Source: Microbulbifer marinus
Lineage (GTDB): Bacteria; Pseudomonadota; Gammaproteobacteria; Pseudomonadales; Cellvibrionaceae
DNA length: 64,000 nt
Reading direction: 5' to 3'
Assembly: GCF_900107725.1 (NCBI RefSeq)
Contig: NZ_FNQO01000002.1
Coordinates: 248,001-312,000, forward strand
Numbering within the stretch: the first letter of the stretch is position 1; each line of letters opens with the position of its first letter. The notes beneath the pieces were generated by a model. It saw nothing but the letters and a program-made list of their open reading frames with translations. It did not search any database and had not been told where the DNA came from. Positions 42,764 to 53,177 of the stretch are shown in pieces. A program made the translations under genes and the position numbers.

Positions 42764-43099
42764 ACCCCCTCCGCTGAAATATTATGACTATTATTAAATT
42801 CTCTAAGATCCTGGAAATCTGTGCGATATAGCAGATCTCGGGACAACGAGTTGCACTGGAAACTACGAACGTTGTGGAAAGGCTTATCCCGGCCGAGTGA
42901 TTCAGGATAGGCTATGAGAAATGATTATTGAAGGACTTTGGAGACAACAAGTTCCCAAGGAGTAGGACACTAGCCGCGAAACCCGCTCTGCTGAAACCTT
43001 TCCTGATAACTCTCGGGAGGCGGACTGGATGTTATTTCGGCTACCGCAGAGGGCGGAGCGCCCCGCAGCAGGCACAGATTCGCGTTCAACGAACCCGAT
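42764..43099. other. 336-base intergenic region between S9 peptidase and epd
   Basis: No gene seen. Probably holds the S9 promoter (AT-rich part 42764-42850) and the 3' end of the epd transcript; GGGCG-GAG-CGCCC (43051-43063) is a weak hairpin without a T tract. This is the right-hand junction of the block that separates epd from pgk. Confidence 0.45.
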
Positions 43100-44110
43100 T
43101 CAGGCAGTCAGGATGCTCGCCACATCCAACATCCGATTCGCAAACCCCCACTCGTTATCAAACCAGATCAGAATCTTCACCAACTTGCCGCCCGCAACGC
43201 GGGTCTGGCTGGCATCGACGATACCGGAGCGGGAATCGTGGTTGAAGTCGCAGGAGGCGAGGGGTTCTTCGGTGTAGCCGAGCACACCGGCAAATTCGTG
43301 TTGCGCGGCGGAGCGGAGCAGGTCGTTGACTTCGGCCTGGGTGACGGATTGGTGCAGCTGCACGGAAAGGTCGATGGCGGAGACGTTGACGGTGGGCACG
43401 CGCATGGCCTGGGCTTCGAACCGGTCGGCCAGGTGCGGCAGGATGCGCTCGATGCCACGCGCAAGACCGGTATCGACCGGAATAATGGACGTGACCGCCG
43501 AGCGGGTCTTGCGCAGGTCGGTGTGATGGTAGGCATCGCTCACCGGCTGGTCGTTCATCGCCGAGTGAATGGTAGTGATGACGCCAGCATCGATACCAAA
43601 CGCCTTGTCCAGTGCGGCGATCACCGGCACGCTGCAGTTGGTGGTGCAGGAGGCGGCGGAAATGATGGTTTCGCCGCCGGTCAGGCTGGTGTCATTGACG
43701 CCGTAGACGATGGTCGCGTCCACGTCGCGACTGGCCGGCTGCGAAAAGAGTACTTTCCTCGCCCCGGCCTTGAGGTGCAGCTCCGCGCGCTCGCGCTCGC
43801 TGAAGCTGCCGGTGCACTCGAGCACGACATCCACCTCTTCCTTTGACCAGTCCAGGTCTTCCAGCCGCTCGCGATGGGTGACCGCGATGCGGTCGCCGTT
43901 GACGATGAGGATATCCGCCTCGACCGATACCTCGCCGACAAAGCGGCCGTGTACGGAATCGTATTTGGTCAGGTGGGCGATGGTAGCGCAGTCGGCCAGC
44001 TCGTTGATGGCCACTATCTGCATGCGGTCGCGGGCGCCGGATTCATAGAGCGCGCGCAGTACGGAGCGGCCGATGCGGCCGTAGCCATTGATGGCGAGTC
44101 TTACAGTCAT
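43100..44110 (-). CDS. epd: erythrose-4-phosphate dehydrogenase (GAPDH family)
   Basis: A 336-residue protein of the GAPDH fold. The NAD motif [18 protein letters not shown] and [23 protein letters not shown], the catalytic SCTTNC and the Epd-type sequences [14 protein letters not shown] and [17 protein letters not shown] favour Epd over glycolytic GAPDH, which usually has HSYTGDQ-like sequence at the first of these. Epd oxidises erythrose-4-phosphate to 4-phosphoerythronate, the first step of pyridoxal-5-phosphate synthesis in this pathway. It follows tkt (72-base gap), as in Pseudomonas. A minor glycolytic role is possible. Confidence 0.88.
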   Translation of the reverse strand: MTVRLAINGYGRIGRSVLRALYESGARDRMQIVAINELADCATIAHLTKYDSVHGRFVGEVSVEADILIVNGDRIAVTHRERLEDLDWSKEEVDVVLECTGSFSERERAELHLKAGARKVLFSQPASRDVDATIVYGVNDTSLTGGETIISAASCTTNCSVPVIAALDKAFGIDAGVITTIHSAMNDQPVSDAYHHTDLRKTRSAVTSIIPVDTGLARGIERILPHLADRFEAQAMRVPTVNVSAIDLSVQLHQSVTQAEVNDLLRSAAQHEFAGVLGYTEEPLASCDFNHDSRSGIVDASQTRVAGGKLVKILIWFDNEWGFANRMLDVASILTA

Positions 44111-44182
44111 GCAAACAGCTTTCAGCAGGGAATATGCGGCGCGGCGGCCCCGGCCTTTACCGGGGCCGCCGCCGTATGGAAA

Positions 44183-46183
44183 TTACTTCAGCAGTTTTTC
44201 CACAGTTTCTGTGACGTTCTCTACGGTGAAGCCAAAGTACTTCATCAGTTCGCCACCCGGCGCCGATTCACCGAAGGAACTCATGCCGACGATAGCGCCG
44301 TCGAAGCCGACGAACTTGTACCAGTAATCCTGATGGCCGGCTTCCACCGCCACACGTGCGCGCACTGCGGACGGCAGCACCGACTCGCGATAGGAGTCGT
44401 CCTGCTCCATGAACACTTCGGCACAGGGCATGGAGACCACGCGGATCTTTTTATCGGCCAGCTTTTCCTTCGCCGCCATCGCCAGTTCCACTTCAGAACC
44501 GGTGGCGATGATGATCGCTTCAGGCGCGCCGTCACAGTCGGCCAGCACGTAGCCACCCTTCTCGACCTGCGCCAGCTGCGCATCGTCGCGCTTCTGCGGC
44601 GCCAGTCCCTGGCGGCTGAAGATCAGCGCGCTCGGGCCATCCTTGCGGGCCACGGCCGCTTTCCAGCTCACCGCGGACTCGGTCGCGTCGCAGGGACGCC
44701 AGGTGTGCAGGTTGGGCGTGGCGCGCAGCGCGGTCAGCTGCTCCACCGGCTGGTGGGTGGGGCCGTCTTCGCCGAGGCCGATAGAGTCGTGGGTGTAGAC
44801 GAAGATAACGCGCTGCTTCATCAGCGACGCCATGCGCACCGCATTGCGGGCGTATTCCATAAACATCAGGAAGGTCGCGCCGTAGGGCACAAAGCCGCCG
44901 TGCAGCGCGATACCGTTCATGATCGCGCTCATTCCGAACTCGCGCACGCCGTAATAAACGTAGTTGCCAGACGCGTCGTCGGCGGTAACGCCCTTGGAAT
45001 CGGACCAGATGGTGAGGTTGGAACCGGCCAGGTCGGCGGAGCCGCCGAGGAATTCCGGCAGCAGCGGACCGTAGGCATTCAGCGTATTCTGGCTGGCCTT
45101 GCGCGAAGCGATCTTCTCGGCATCCTGCTGGCACTGCTTGATGTACTCGTCGGCTTTCAGCAGGAAGTCCGCCGGCAGTTCACCGCCCATGCGGCGCTCG
45201 AATTCCACCGCCAGCTCCGGGAACTCCTCACGGTAGTCGGTGAAGATGTCTTGCCACTCGTCTTCCTGGGCTTCGCCCTTGGCGCGCGCGTTCCAGGACT
45301 CGGCAATGGCCTCCGGGATTTCGAATGGCGCGTAGGGCCAGTTGATGGTCTCGCGCACCAGGGCAATTTCGTCGTCGCCCAGCGGCGCGCCGTGACATTC
45401 CTCGCGGCCCTGCTTGTTCGGCGAACCGAAGCCGATCACGGTTTTGCAGCTGATGATCGTCGGTTTGCCGGTTTCCGCGCGGGCCTCCTCGATCGCCGCC
45501 TTGATGGCCGCTGAATCGTGGCCGTCGACACCCGGAATCACGTGCCAGCCGTAGGATTCGAAGCGCTTCGGCGTGTCGTCGGTGAACCAGCCCTCGACTT
45601 CGCCGTCGATGGAAATGCCGTTGTCGTCGTAGAAGGCAATCAGCTTGCCCAGGCCCAGAGTGCCGGCCAGGGAGCAGGCCTCGTGGGAGATACCTTCCAT
45701 CAGGCAGCCGTCACCCAGGAAAACATAAGTGTGGTGATCCACCAGCTCATAGCCGGGGCGGTTGAACTGCGCCGCCAGCACCTTCTCCGCCAGCGCCATA
45801 CCCACCGCATTGGTGATGCCCTGACCCAGCGGACCTGTAGTGGTCTCGACCCCCGGCGCATAGCCGTATTCCGGGTGGCCCGGTGTCTTGGAGTGCAGCT
45901 GGCGGAAATTCTTCAGCTCGTCGATCGGCAGCTCGTAGCCGGACAGGTGCAGCAGCGAATACAGCAGCATGGAACCGTGGCCGTTGGAGAGCACAAAGCG
46001 GTCGCGGTCGGCCCAGTCCGGGTTGGCCGGGTTGTGTTTCAGGTAGTCGTTCCACAGCACTTCGGCGATATCCGCCATACCCATGGGCGCACCGGGGTGG
46101 CCGCTTTTGGCTTGCTGAACCGCATCCATGGACAGCGCGCGGATGGCGTTGGCCTTTTCTGTGCGAGATGGAGTAGAAGACAT
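44183..46183 (-). CDS. tkt: transketolase
   Basis: A 666-residue transketolase. The thiamine-diphosphate motif [14 protein letters not shown] to NGISIDGE is complete, and the pyrimidine-domain part has [19 protein letters not shown] and [20 protein letters not shown]. It transfers two-carbon units in the pentose phosphate pathway and can supply erythrose-4-phosphate, the substrate of the next gene. The start is ATG 46183 behind GGGAGCTC. The divergent regulator gene begins 259 bases upstream. Confidence 0.96.
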   Translation of the reverse strand: MSSTPSRTEKANAIRALSMDAVQQAKSGHPGAPMGMADIAEVLWNDYLKHNPANPDWADRDRFVLSNGHGSMLLYSLLHLSGYELPIDELKNFRQLHSKTPGHPEYGYAPGVETTTGPLGQGITNAVGMALAEKVLAAQFNRPGYELVDHHTYVFLGDGCLMEGISHEACSLAGTLGLGKLIAFYDDNGISIDGEVEGWFTDDTPKRFESYGWHVIPGVDGHDSAAIKAAIEEARAETGKPTIISCKTVIGFGSPNKQGREECHGAPLGDDEIALVRETINWPYAPFEIPEAIAESWNARAKGEAQEDEWQDIFTDYREEFPELAVEFERRMGGELPADFLLKADEYIKQCQQDAEKIASRKASQNTLNAYGPLLPEFLGGSADLAGSNLTIWSDSKGVTADDASGNYVYYGVREFGMSAIMNGIALHGGFVPYGATFLMFMEYARNAVRMASLMKQRVIFVYTHDSIGLGEDGPTHQPVEQLTALRATPNLHTWRPCDATESAVSWKAAVARKDGPSALIFSRQGLAPQKRDDAQLAQVEKGGYVLADCDGAPEAIIIATGSEVELAMAAKEKLADKKIRVVSMPCAEVFMEQDDSYRESVLPSAVRARVAVEAGHQDYWYKFVGFDGAIVGMSSFGESAPGGELMKYFGFTVENVTETVEKLLK

Positions 46184-46389
46184 AGGGGAGCTCTCTGGTT
46201 CTCAGATGGGCCGCGGACCCGCTCTAATCGGCGACTCTCAGCGACGGCGAAAATGGGGGCGTATTTTCCCGTAATCGCCCCCCGGGCGCAAAGGCCGCAG
46301 GGTCGATTTCCGCCCCCAAGCGACAACATTTTCCTAACCGGGCGCGCAACTTCAGGTCCCGCGCAACTACATCAAAATAATTTTATGCA

Positions 46390-46415
46390 GCTATATCAAA
46401 AAATTTTGATATAGC
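46390..46415. promoter_or_regulatory. 12-bp palindrome upstream of the ArsR/SAM-methyltransferase gene
   Basis: GCTATATCAAAA (46390-46401), AA, TTTTGATATAGC (46404-46415) is a perfect inverted repeat with a 2-base centre, 27 bases before ATG 46442. An imperfect second site (ATCAAAATAATTTTAT, near 46370-46386) lies directly upstream. It resembles ArsR-family operators with ATCAA/TTGAT halves and overlaps the likely promoter, fitting autoregulation. Confidence 0.6.
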
Positions 46416-46441
46416 CGTTGGCGACTGCTAGACTCGCGTCC

Positions 46442-47410
46442 ATGCTCGAATCCAGCAATCCCCTTGATAGCACAGCAGAATCCGGCCCCGGCGCGGAGAT
46501 ACCGCAGCTGGCCGCAACCCTGAAAGCCGCCGGTGACCCGCTGCGACTCGAGATTCTGCGCCTGCTGAGCCAGGACTCCTACAGCGTGCTGGAGCTGTGC
46601 CGGATCTTCGACCTGCGCCAGCCGGCGCTCAGCCATCACCTGAAGGTGCTGGCCCAGGCCGGGCTGGTGAGCAAGCGCCGCGAGGGCAACAACCTGTTTT
46701 ACCGCCGCGCCGGCAGCAGCCCACTGCTGCTGCAGCTGTTCGCCAGCCTGGATCAGCTGCCGCTGTCCGCCGAGCGCGCGCAGTCGGTGGCGCGGATCGC
46801 CGAGGAGCGCGCCGAGGTGTCGCGACGCTTCTTCGCCGATTACGGCAACCGCTTCCGCGAACAGCAGGAACTGATCGCCAGTTATAGCGTTTACGGCCCC
46901 CAGGTGGCACAACTGCTGAAACCGGGCCGTCACGCCATCGAGGTCGGTCCCGGCGAGGGCGAGTTCCTCGAGGAGCTGACGTCCCGGTTCAGCACGGTCA
47001 CCGCCCTGGACCTGTCGCCGACCATGCTCGAGCGCGCCCAGGCCTTCGCCGACGAAGAGAAGCTGAGCAATATCGAGTTCGTCTGTTGCGATACCCGCGC
47101 CGCGGCTGCACGCCCGGGCAGCGCCGACAGCATCGTGGTCAATATGGTGCTGCACCACACCCCGGAGCCGGCACAGATCTTCCGCGATCTGCATACGGCA
47201 CTGAAGGACGGTGGCCAGCTGCTGGTGGCGGAACTGCAGGATCACAGCCAGCACTGGGCGCGGGAGGCCTGCGGCGACCTATGGCTGGGATTTGCGCCGG
47301 AACAGCTGACCGAGTGGGCCGAGACTGCCGGACTGATCAACGGGCGCAGCGTCTACAGCGCGCTGCGCAACGGCTTCCAGATCCAGATTCGAGAATTCAT
47401 CAAACCCTGA
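46442..47410 (+). CDS. sahR: SahR-type regulator: ArsR winged helix fused to SAM/SAH-binding methyltransferase domain
   Basis: A 322-residue fusion. The N-terminal ArsR-type DNA-binding domain (about 20-95) has [24 protein letters not shown] and the recognition helix [19 protein letters not shown]. The C-terminal domain (about 145-300) is a class I methyltransferase fold with motif [16 protein letters not shown] and [12 protein letters not shown]. This architecture next to metK and ahcY matches SahR, described as an S-adenosylhomocysteine-responsive repressor of methionine-cycle genes in Proteobacteria. ATG 46442 is preferred to an upstream start that would overlap the palindrome. The ArsR metal-binding Cys motif is absent. 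Confidence 0.82.
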   Translation: MLESSNPLDSTAESGPGAEIPQLAATLKAAGDPLRLEILRLLSQDSYSVLELCRIFDLRQPALSHHLKVLAQAGLVSKRREGNNLFYRRAGSSPLLLQLFASLDQLPLSAERAQSVARIAEERAEVSRRFFADYGNRFREQQELIASYSVYGPQVAQLLKPGRHAIEVGPGEGEFLEELTSRFSTVTALDLSPTMLERAQAFADEEKLSNIEFVCCDTRAAAARPGSADSIVVNMVLHHTPEPAQIFRDLHTALKDGGQLLVAELQDHSQHWAREACGDLWLGFAPEQLTEWAETAGLINGRSVYSALRNGFQIQIREFIKP

Positions 47411-47501
47411 CGGCACGCACCATCAGAGCCAGAACATTGAGATAACCGCCCGCGGCGGAATAAATGGAGCGCGAAGAAGCGCTATCAACGGAGACCATCA
47501 C

Positions 47502-48722
<1,221 letters not shown>

Positions 48723-48738
48723 TTATTAAAAAACATCC

Positions 48739-48761
48739 GCTAGCAGCGTGCCGCTGCTAGC
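48739..48761 (+). promoter_or_regulatory. hairpin between metK and ahcY
   Basis: GCTAGCAGC (48739-48747), loop GTGCC, GCTGCTAGC (48753-48761), then CAAAAC. A perfect 9-bp stem without a T tract, so more likely an mRNA processing or stabilising hairpin than a terminator. The layout does not match the SAH riboswitch pattern I know. Confidence 0.5.
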
Positions 48762-48788
48762 AAAACGAGAATTAATTTAGGTTGAGTA

Positions 48789-50174
48789 ATGAACCAGATG
48801 AGCACCGAATTCAAAGACTTCAAAGTAGCCGACATTTCCCTGGCCGACTGGGGTCGCCGTGAAATCGAGATCGCCGAGGGCGAAATGCCGGCACTGATGA
48901 CGCTGCGGGAAAAATACAAGGCCGAGCAGCCGCTGGCCGGCGCACGCATCATGGGCTGTATCCACATGACCATTCAGACCGCGGTACTGATCGAAACCCT
49001 GGTAGCCCTGGGTGCGGAAGTGCGCTGGTCGTCGTGCAACATCTTCTCAACTCAGGACCACGCCGCCGCGGCCATCGCCGCCAGCGGTATTCCGGTATTC
49101 GCCTGGAAGGGCGAAACCGAAGAGGAATACGAGTGGTGCCTGGAGCGCACCGTCGGCGCGGACGTCGCCGGCTGGCAGCCGAACATGATTCTCGACGACG
49201 GCGGCGACCTGACCGAACTGCTGCACCGCGAATACCCGCACATCCTCGACAAGTGCCACGGCATCAGCGAGGAGACCACCACTGGCGTGCACCGCCTGCA
49301 GGAAATGCTGCGCGAGGGCACGCTGAAAGTGCCGGCGATCAACGTCAACGACGCCGTGACCAAGAGCAAGAACGACAACAAGTACGGCTGTCGCCACAGC
49401 CTGAACGACGCCATCAAGCGCGCCACCGATCACCTGCTGGCCGGCAAGAAAGCGCTGGTCATCGGTTACGGTGACGTGGGCAAGGGCTCCGCCGCTTCCC
49501 TCCGCCAGGAGGGCATGATCGTAAAAGTCTCCGAAGTGGATCCGATCTGCGCAATGCAGGCGTGTATGGATGGCTTCGAGCTGGTGTCCCCGTACATCGA
49601 CGGCATCAACACCGGCACCGCCGATGGCGTGAACAAGGAACTGCTGGCGAACACCGACCTGATCGTGACCACCACCGGCAATACCAATGTCTGCGATGCG
49701 CATATGCTGTCGGCACTGAAGAGCGGCGCCGTGGTCTGCAACATCGGCCACTTCGATAATGAAATCGACACCGCTTACATGCGCGAGAACTGGCAGTGGC
49801 AGGAAGTGAAGCCGCAGGTACACAAGATCATCCGCAACGCGGATAACAACGACCACCTGCTGCTGTTGTCCGAGGGCCGCCTGGTCAACCTGGGCAACGC
49901 CACCGGCCACCCGAGCCGCATCATGGACGGCTCTTTCGCCAACCAGGTACTGGCACAGATACACCTGTACAAAGAGAAGTTCGCCGACCTGCCGGCAGAC
50001 CAGAAAGTTTCGGCACTCTACGTGAAAGTGCTGCCGAAGCAGCTGGACGAGGAAGTGGCGCGCTACATGGTGCAGGGCTTCGACGGCGTGATTACGCGCA
50101 TGACCGAAACCCAGGCCAAATACATCGGCGTATCTGTCGAAGGGCCCTACAAGCCGGAAAGCTACAAGTATTAA
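48789..50174 (+). CDS. ahcY: S-adenosylhomocysteine hydrolase
   Basis: A 461-residue AhcY, splitting SAH into adenosine and homocysteine with bound [46 protein letters not shown], the NAD motif [13 protein letters not shown] and the C-terminal [25 protein letters not shown] are all typical. The length fits the proteobacterial form with an insertion. It follows metK by 66 bases and precedes metF, giving an activated-methyl-cycle cluster. Confidence 0.97.
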   Translation: MNQMSTEFKDFKVADISLADWGRREIEIAEGEMPALMTLREKYKAEQPLAGARIMGCIHMTIQTAVLIETLVALGAEVRWSSCNIFSTQDHAAAAIAASGIPVFAWKGETEEEYEWCLERTVGADVAGWQPNMILDDGGDLTELLHREYPHILDKCHGISEETTTGVHRLQEMLREGTLKVPAINVNDAVTKSKNDNKYGCRHSLNDAIKRATDHLLAGKKALVIGYGDVGKGSAASLRQEGMIVKVSEVDPICAMQACMDGFELVSPYIDGINTGTADGVNKELLANTDLIVTTTGNTNVCDAHMLSALKSGAVVCNIGHFDNEIDTAYMRENWQWQEVKPQVHKIIRNADNNDHLLLLSEGRLVNLGNATGHPSRIMDGSFANQVLAQIHLYKEKFADLPADQKVSALYVKVLPKQLDEEVARYMVQGFDGVITRMTETQAKYIGVSVEGPYKPESYKY

Positions 50175-50185
50175 TCTACCCCGGT

Positions 50186-50213
50186 CTGGATGCCGGCCTT
50201 TGCCGGCATCCAG
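50186..50213. repeat. palindromic repeat between ahcY and metF
   Basis: CTGGATGCCGGC (50186-50197), loop CTTT, GCCGGCATCCAG (50202-50213): a perfect 12-bp stem 11 bases after the ahcY stop. It belongs to the same extragenic palindrome type as 22612-22679. It has no T tract, so read-through to metF is likely. Confidence 0.7.
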
Positions 50214-50239
50214 CATCTCGGGGACAGGAAGTAAGCATT

Positions 50240-51079
50240 ATGACCGACTCCATTCGCATCAGCTTCGAATTCTTCCCGCCGAAAACCCCGGAAGGTCGTG
50301 AGAAACTGTACAAGACCCGCGAGGCACTGCAGGAATTCCAGCCGGAATTCTTCTCCGTCACCTACGGCGCCGGAGGCACCACCCGCGATACCACGGCAAA
50401 TATCGTCACCGGCCTGCGCCGCGATGGTATCTCCATAGCACCGCACCTGTCTTTCGGCGGCGACAACGAGGAGATAATCCTCGACCTGCTGAACCAGTAC
50501 CGGGAGGCCGGTGTCGACCGCATCGTTGCTCTGCGCGGCGATATGCCGTCCGGTATGGGCGCCGTGGCCCAACTTGTCTATGCGAATGAACTGGTCGCAT
50601 TTATCCGCCGCCATACCGGCGATCACTTCCACCTGGAAGTGGCCGCCTACCCGGAAATCCACCCGGAGGCAGAAAGCTACGACGACGATATCCGCTTCCT
50701 GAAGGGCAAGTTCGAGGCCGGCGCCAACAGCGCGCTGACCCAATACTTCTACAACCCGGATGCGTATTTTTATTTCATCGACCAGTGCGAAAAAGCCGGC
50801 ATAGACGCGCCCATCTATCCAGGCATTATGCCGATCACCAATTTCGCCAACCTGGCGCGCTTCTCGCGTAATTGTGGTGCGGAAATTCCCCGCTGGCTGC
50901 GCTACCGCATGGAAAGCTACCGCGACCCGGAGGATATCAAGAAGCTGGGACTGGAAGTGGTGACGGACCTGTGCGAAACATTGCTGGAGGGCGGGGCGCC
51001 GGGACTGCATTTCTATACCATGAACCAGGTGGAGCCTTCAGCAGAGGTTCTGTGCAATCTGCAATTCAATCAAACCTGA
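50240..51079 (+). CDS. metF: 5,10-methylenetetrahydrofolate reductase
   Basis: A 279-residue MetF, reducing methylene-THF to methyl-THF using FAD, to feed homocysteine methylation. RISFEFFPPKTPEGREKL, FFSVTYGAGGTTRDTT, VALRGDMPSG and the C-terminal PGLHFYTMNQ are diagnostic. AGGAAG precedes ATG 50240. It ends the metK-ahcY-metF series; methionine synthase is not in the window. Confidence 0.96.
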   Translation: MTDSIRISFEFFPPKTPEGREKLYKTREALQEFQPEFFSVTYGAGGTTRDTTANIVTGLRRDGISIAPHLSFGGDNEEIILDLLNQYREAGVDRIVALRGDMPSGMGAVAQLVYANELVAFIRRHTGDHFHLEVAAYPEIHPEAESYDDDIRFLKGKFEAGANSALTQYFYNPDAYFYFIDQCEKAGIDAPIYPGIMPITNFANLARFSRNCGAEIPRWLRYRMESYRDPEDIKKLGLEVVTDLCETLLEGGAPGLHFYTMNQVEPSAEVLCNLQFNQT

Positions 51080-51081
51080 CA

Positions 51082-51108
51082 AAAAAGCCCGGCAATGCCG
51101 GGCTTTTT
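51082..51108 (+). terminator. terminator after metF, shared by convergent genes
   Basis: AAAAAGCCCGGC (51082-51093), loop AAT, GCCGGGCTTTTT (51097-51108). Symmetric, so it can stop both metF and the opposing S9 gene whose stop codon is 18 bases away. Confidence 0.92.
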
Positions 51109-51125
51109 GTTTCTACACAAAGTGC

Positions 51126-53084
51126 TTACAAACCTTGGGGACCACAATCTTCATGCAAATAGGAGATCATGGACTCATATAACTGCTTTTGATGATCGAA
51201 AAACAGCGTGTTAGAGAAGTGATCGGCACCCTCCAACTCTACATATTTGTATGACTTGCCGTACCTATCCAACTCCTTGCGGTATTTTTCCGCATGTGCC
51301 AGCGGCACCCGCTGATCTACACTCCCGTGAATCAGCAGAAGGGGAATATTCACATCCTCTACTCGCTCGACGGGGGAAATACTGTCGTCCCACATAGCAA
51401 GCTGCTCTTCTTTTCCAGCGCCCCTCAAGCGTGCGCGATAGTAGTTCACTTGCATTTGATTGTCGGATACTGCTGCGCCCGCAATTGCACACTGATATAT
51501 CTGCTCCTTGCGGCTAGCAGCAACCAGTGCGGCATAACCACCGTATGACCAACCGAATATTGCCAGACGGTCAGGGTCAGCAAGCCCTTGGTCTACGAGA
51601 TATAGCATGCCATCATCTTTGTCGTCCTGCATTTTGTAGCCACCCTGGCCACCATCCACAAACGCAGAAGTGTAGTGATCGAGACCAAGACCTCGAGACC
51701 CGCGATACTGCGGCTGTAGAACCAGGTAGCCGTTGTTCGCCAGAAACTGTGCCCATTCGTCGTAAAGCACCAGTTCTGACACGAACGGACCACCGTGGGG
51801 CAACACTATGGCCGGGAAAGGTGGCTTGCCGGCGGGAATCGTCAGGTATGCCGGTATCATGCGGCCATCGCGAGCCTTGTACTTGATATAGCGGACATCG
51901 GCGAGTTTTTCCGCCTCCAGCAGCGGCTGACGACTGCCTACTTTAGTCAGCTTGCCCTTATGAAGCAGGTAGTAACTGCCTGGATCTCGGGGTCCGACAT
52001 TGTAAATCGTCATGCTGGAGCCATTTCTGGAGCGACTGTTGATGCGCACATAATGGGCATTGGGTATCACCCCCTCCAACTGCCTCTGGGAGGCCATCTC
52101 CAGTTCGTCGATATATTCCACCGCCACATTATTCCGCTCGGGATAGATCACACCGGCAATACGGTCAGTTTCCTTCCAGCGGTTGCTGTGTCTGCGTACA
52201 CCGCTCACATCTACATCACTACGACGGTAAATCAGTTCTCCAAACTTTCCGGACTTGACGTTAAATTCCCAGAGCCCAACCTTGTCATGCCCGTTGTTAG
52301 CTGTCACGAACAGAATATGCCGTTTATCGTTATCAAAACCTTCCACGGTAAACTCTTCGAAAGAGTCCTCGCTCTGGCGATAAAACTCGGCCCACTTGTC
52401 TCGATCGGTAATGCGCTGGTACCAGACAAAGTCCCCTTTAGCGACATCAAACCCCCTAGCCAACCAAGGGTCCCCTTCTCGGTCAAACTCAACTTGTCCC
52501 ATATCCAGCTTGCCGCGCAGTAGAAGTGTCTTGGCACCTGTCTTCAGATCGAGCTCATAGTAGGTCCGTGGGCGGAAGGCGTCACTAATTTTGCTGTCAT
52601 CTCCTCCAGGCAGATAGGAGAAGATAATTCTATTTTTATTGTCGGGTAGAATGTTCTCCATATCGGCACCAAGCTGGTCATACTTCTTCATCTTTTTTCG
52701 CTTGATATCGACGGAGGCGAGCAGGTACTCGTATACACCCTGATTAAACCCTTCGATCCGGTCTCGCACTTTCTGTCGCAAGCGCATCCCGATAACGTCA
52801 TTGCTGAGCCAAAAGAACCGCTGGATTTCCATAGGATTCGAATTGATTCGGTAGGGCTCACCTTCCAAGTCATTAGCAGGGTAGACCTCAATGATTGGGC
52901 CTCCATCCTTTGTTGGAATTTTCAACAATGCTACATGTTTTCCATCCGGAGAAATTTCCACGTTGCTAATAACGTCTCTTAGCGCCCAGTAATCTAGTGG
53001 ATATGGCTCAACGGTTTTGGCTAATGCCTGGGCACCGAAAAGTAGCGCCAGTGCCACTACTGACCTTCTTATTATCTGCATCAT
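51126..53084 (-). CDS. S9 family prolyl-oligopeptidase-type peptidase, exported, copy 2
   Basis: A 652-residue peptidase with a signal peptide (1-22), beta-propeller (about 30-400) and catalytic hydrolase domain: GWSYGG with S513, acid in HGSVDQRVP and His in GADHF. It follows the TonB receptor gene on the same strand with a 93-base gap that contains a terminator, so it may have partly independent expression. The pairing suggests periplasmic cleavage of imported peptides. Homology to copy 1 is clear in domain order but not in close identity. Confidence 0.93.
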   Translation of the reverse strand: MMQIIRRSVVALALLFGAQALAKTVEPYPLDYWALRDVISNVEISPDGKHVALLKIPTKDGGPIIEVYPANDLEGEPYRINSNPMEIQRFFWLSNDVIGMRLRQKVRDRIEGFNQGVYEYLLASVDIKRKKMKKYDQLGADMENILPDNKNRIIFSYLPGGDDSKISDAFRPRTYYELDLKTGAKTLLLRGKLDMGQVEFDREGDPWLARGFDVAKGDFVWYQRITDRDKWAEFYRQSEDSFEEFTVEGFDNDKRHILFVTANNGHDKVGLWEFNVKSGKFGELIYRRSDVDVSGVRRHSNRWKETDRIAGVIYPERNNVAVEYIDELEMASQRQLEGVIPNAHYVRINSRSRNGSSMTIYNVGPRDPGSYYLLHKGKLTKVGSRQPLLEAEKLADVRYIKYKARDGRMIPAYLTIPAGKPPFPAIVLPHGGPFVSELVLYDEWAQFLANNGYLVLQPQYRGSRGLGLDHYTSAFVDGGQGGYKMQDDKDDGMLYLVDQGLADPDRLAIFGWSYGGYAALVAASRKEQIYQCAIAGAAVSDNQMQVNYYRARLRGAGKEEQLAMWDDSISPVERVEDVNIPLLLIHGSVDQRVPLAHAEKYRKELDRYGKSYKYVELEGADHFSNTLFFDHQKQLYESMISYLHEDCGPQGL

Positions 53085-53134
53085 CTACCTTCCTGCTAGA
53101 GATTCAACTGCACTCTCGCCCAATGTGCGAGAAA

Positions 53135-53161
53135 AAAAGCCCGCATTAGATGCGGGCTTTT
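53135..53161 (-). terminator. terminator between TonB receptor and S9 copy 2
   Basis: AAAAGCCCGCAT (53135-53146), loop TAG, ATGCGGGCTTTT (53150-53161); minus-strand reading ends in seven T. It lies 17 bases after the receptor stop. Confidence 0.88.
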
Positions 53162-53177
53162 CCCCATCGAGGATCGA

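Noticed and set aside
43874-45514. 546-codon plus-strand open frame opposite epd and tkt
   Set aside because: It spans two well-defined genes on the other strand and has no recognisable protein features; it is a composition artefact.
47411-47501. SAM or SAH riboswitch in front of metK
   Set aside because: Only 91 bases with no arrangement resembling SAM-I, SAM-II or SAH aptamers; the GGAG region is an ordinary RBS.
48723-48788. SAH riboswitch in front of ahcY
   Set aside because: The gap has a simple 9-bp hairpin and AT-rich flanks, not the multi-stem pseudoknot and conserved bases of the SAH aptamer.
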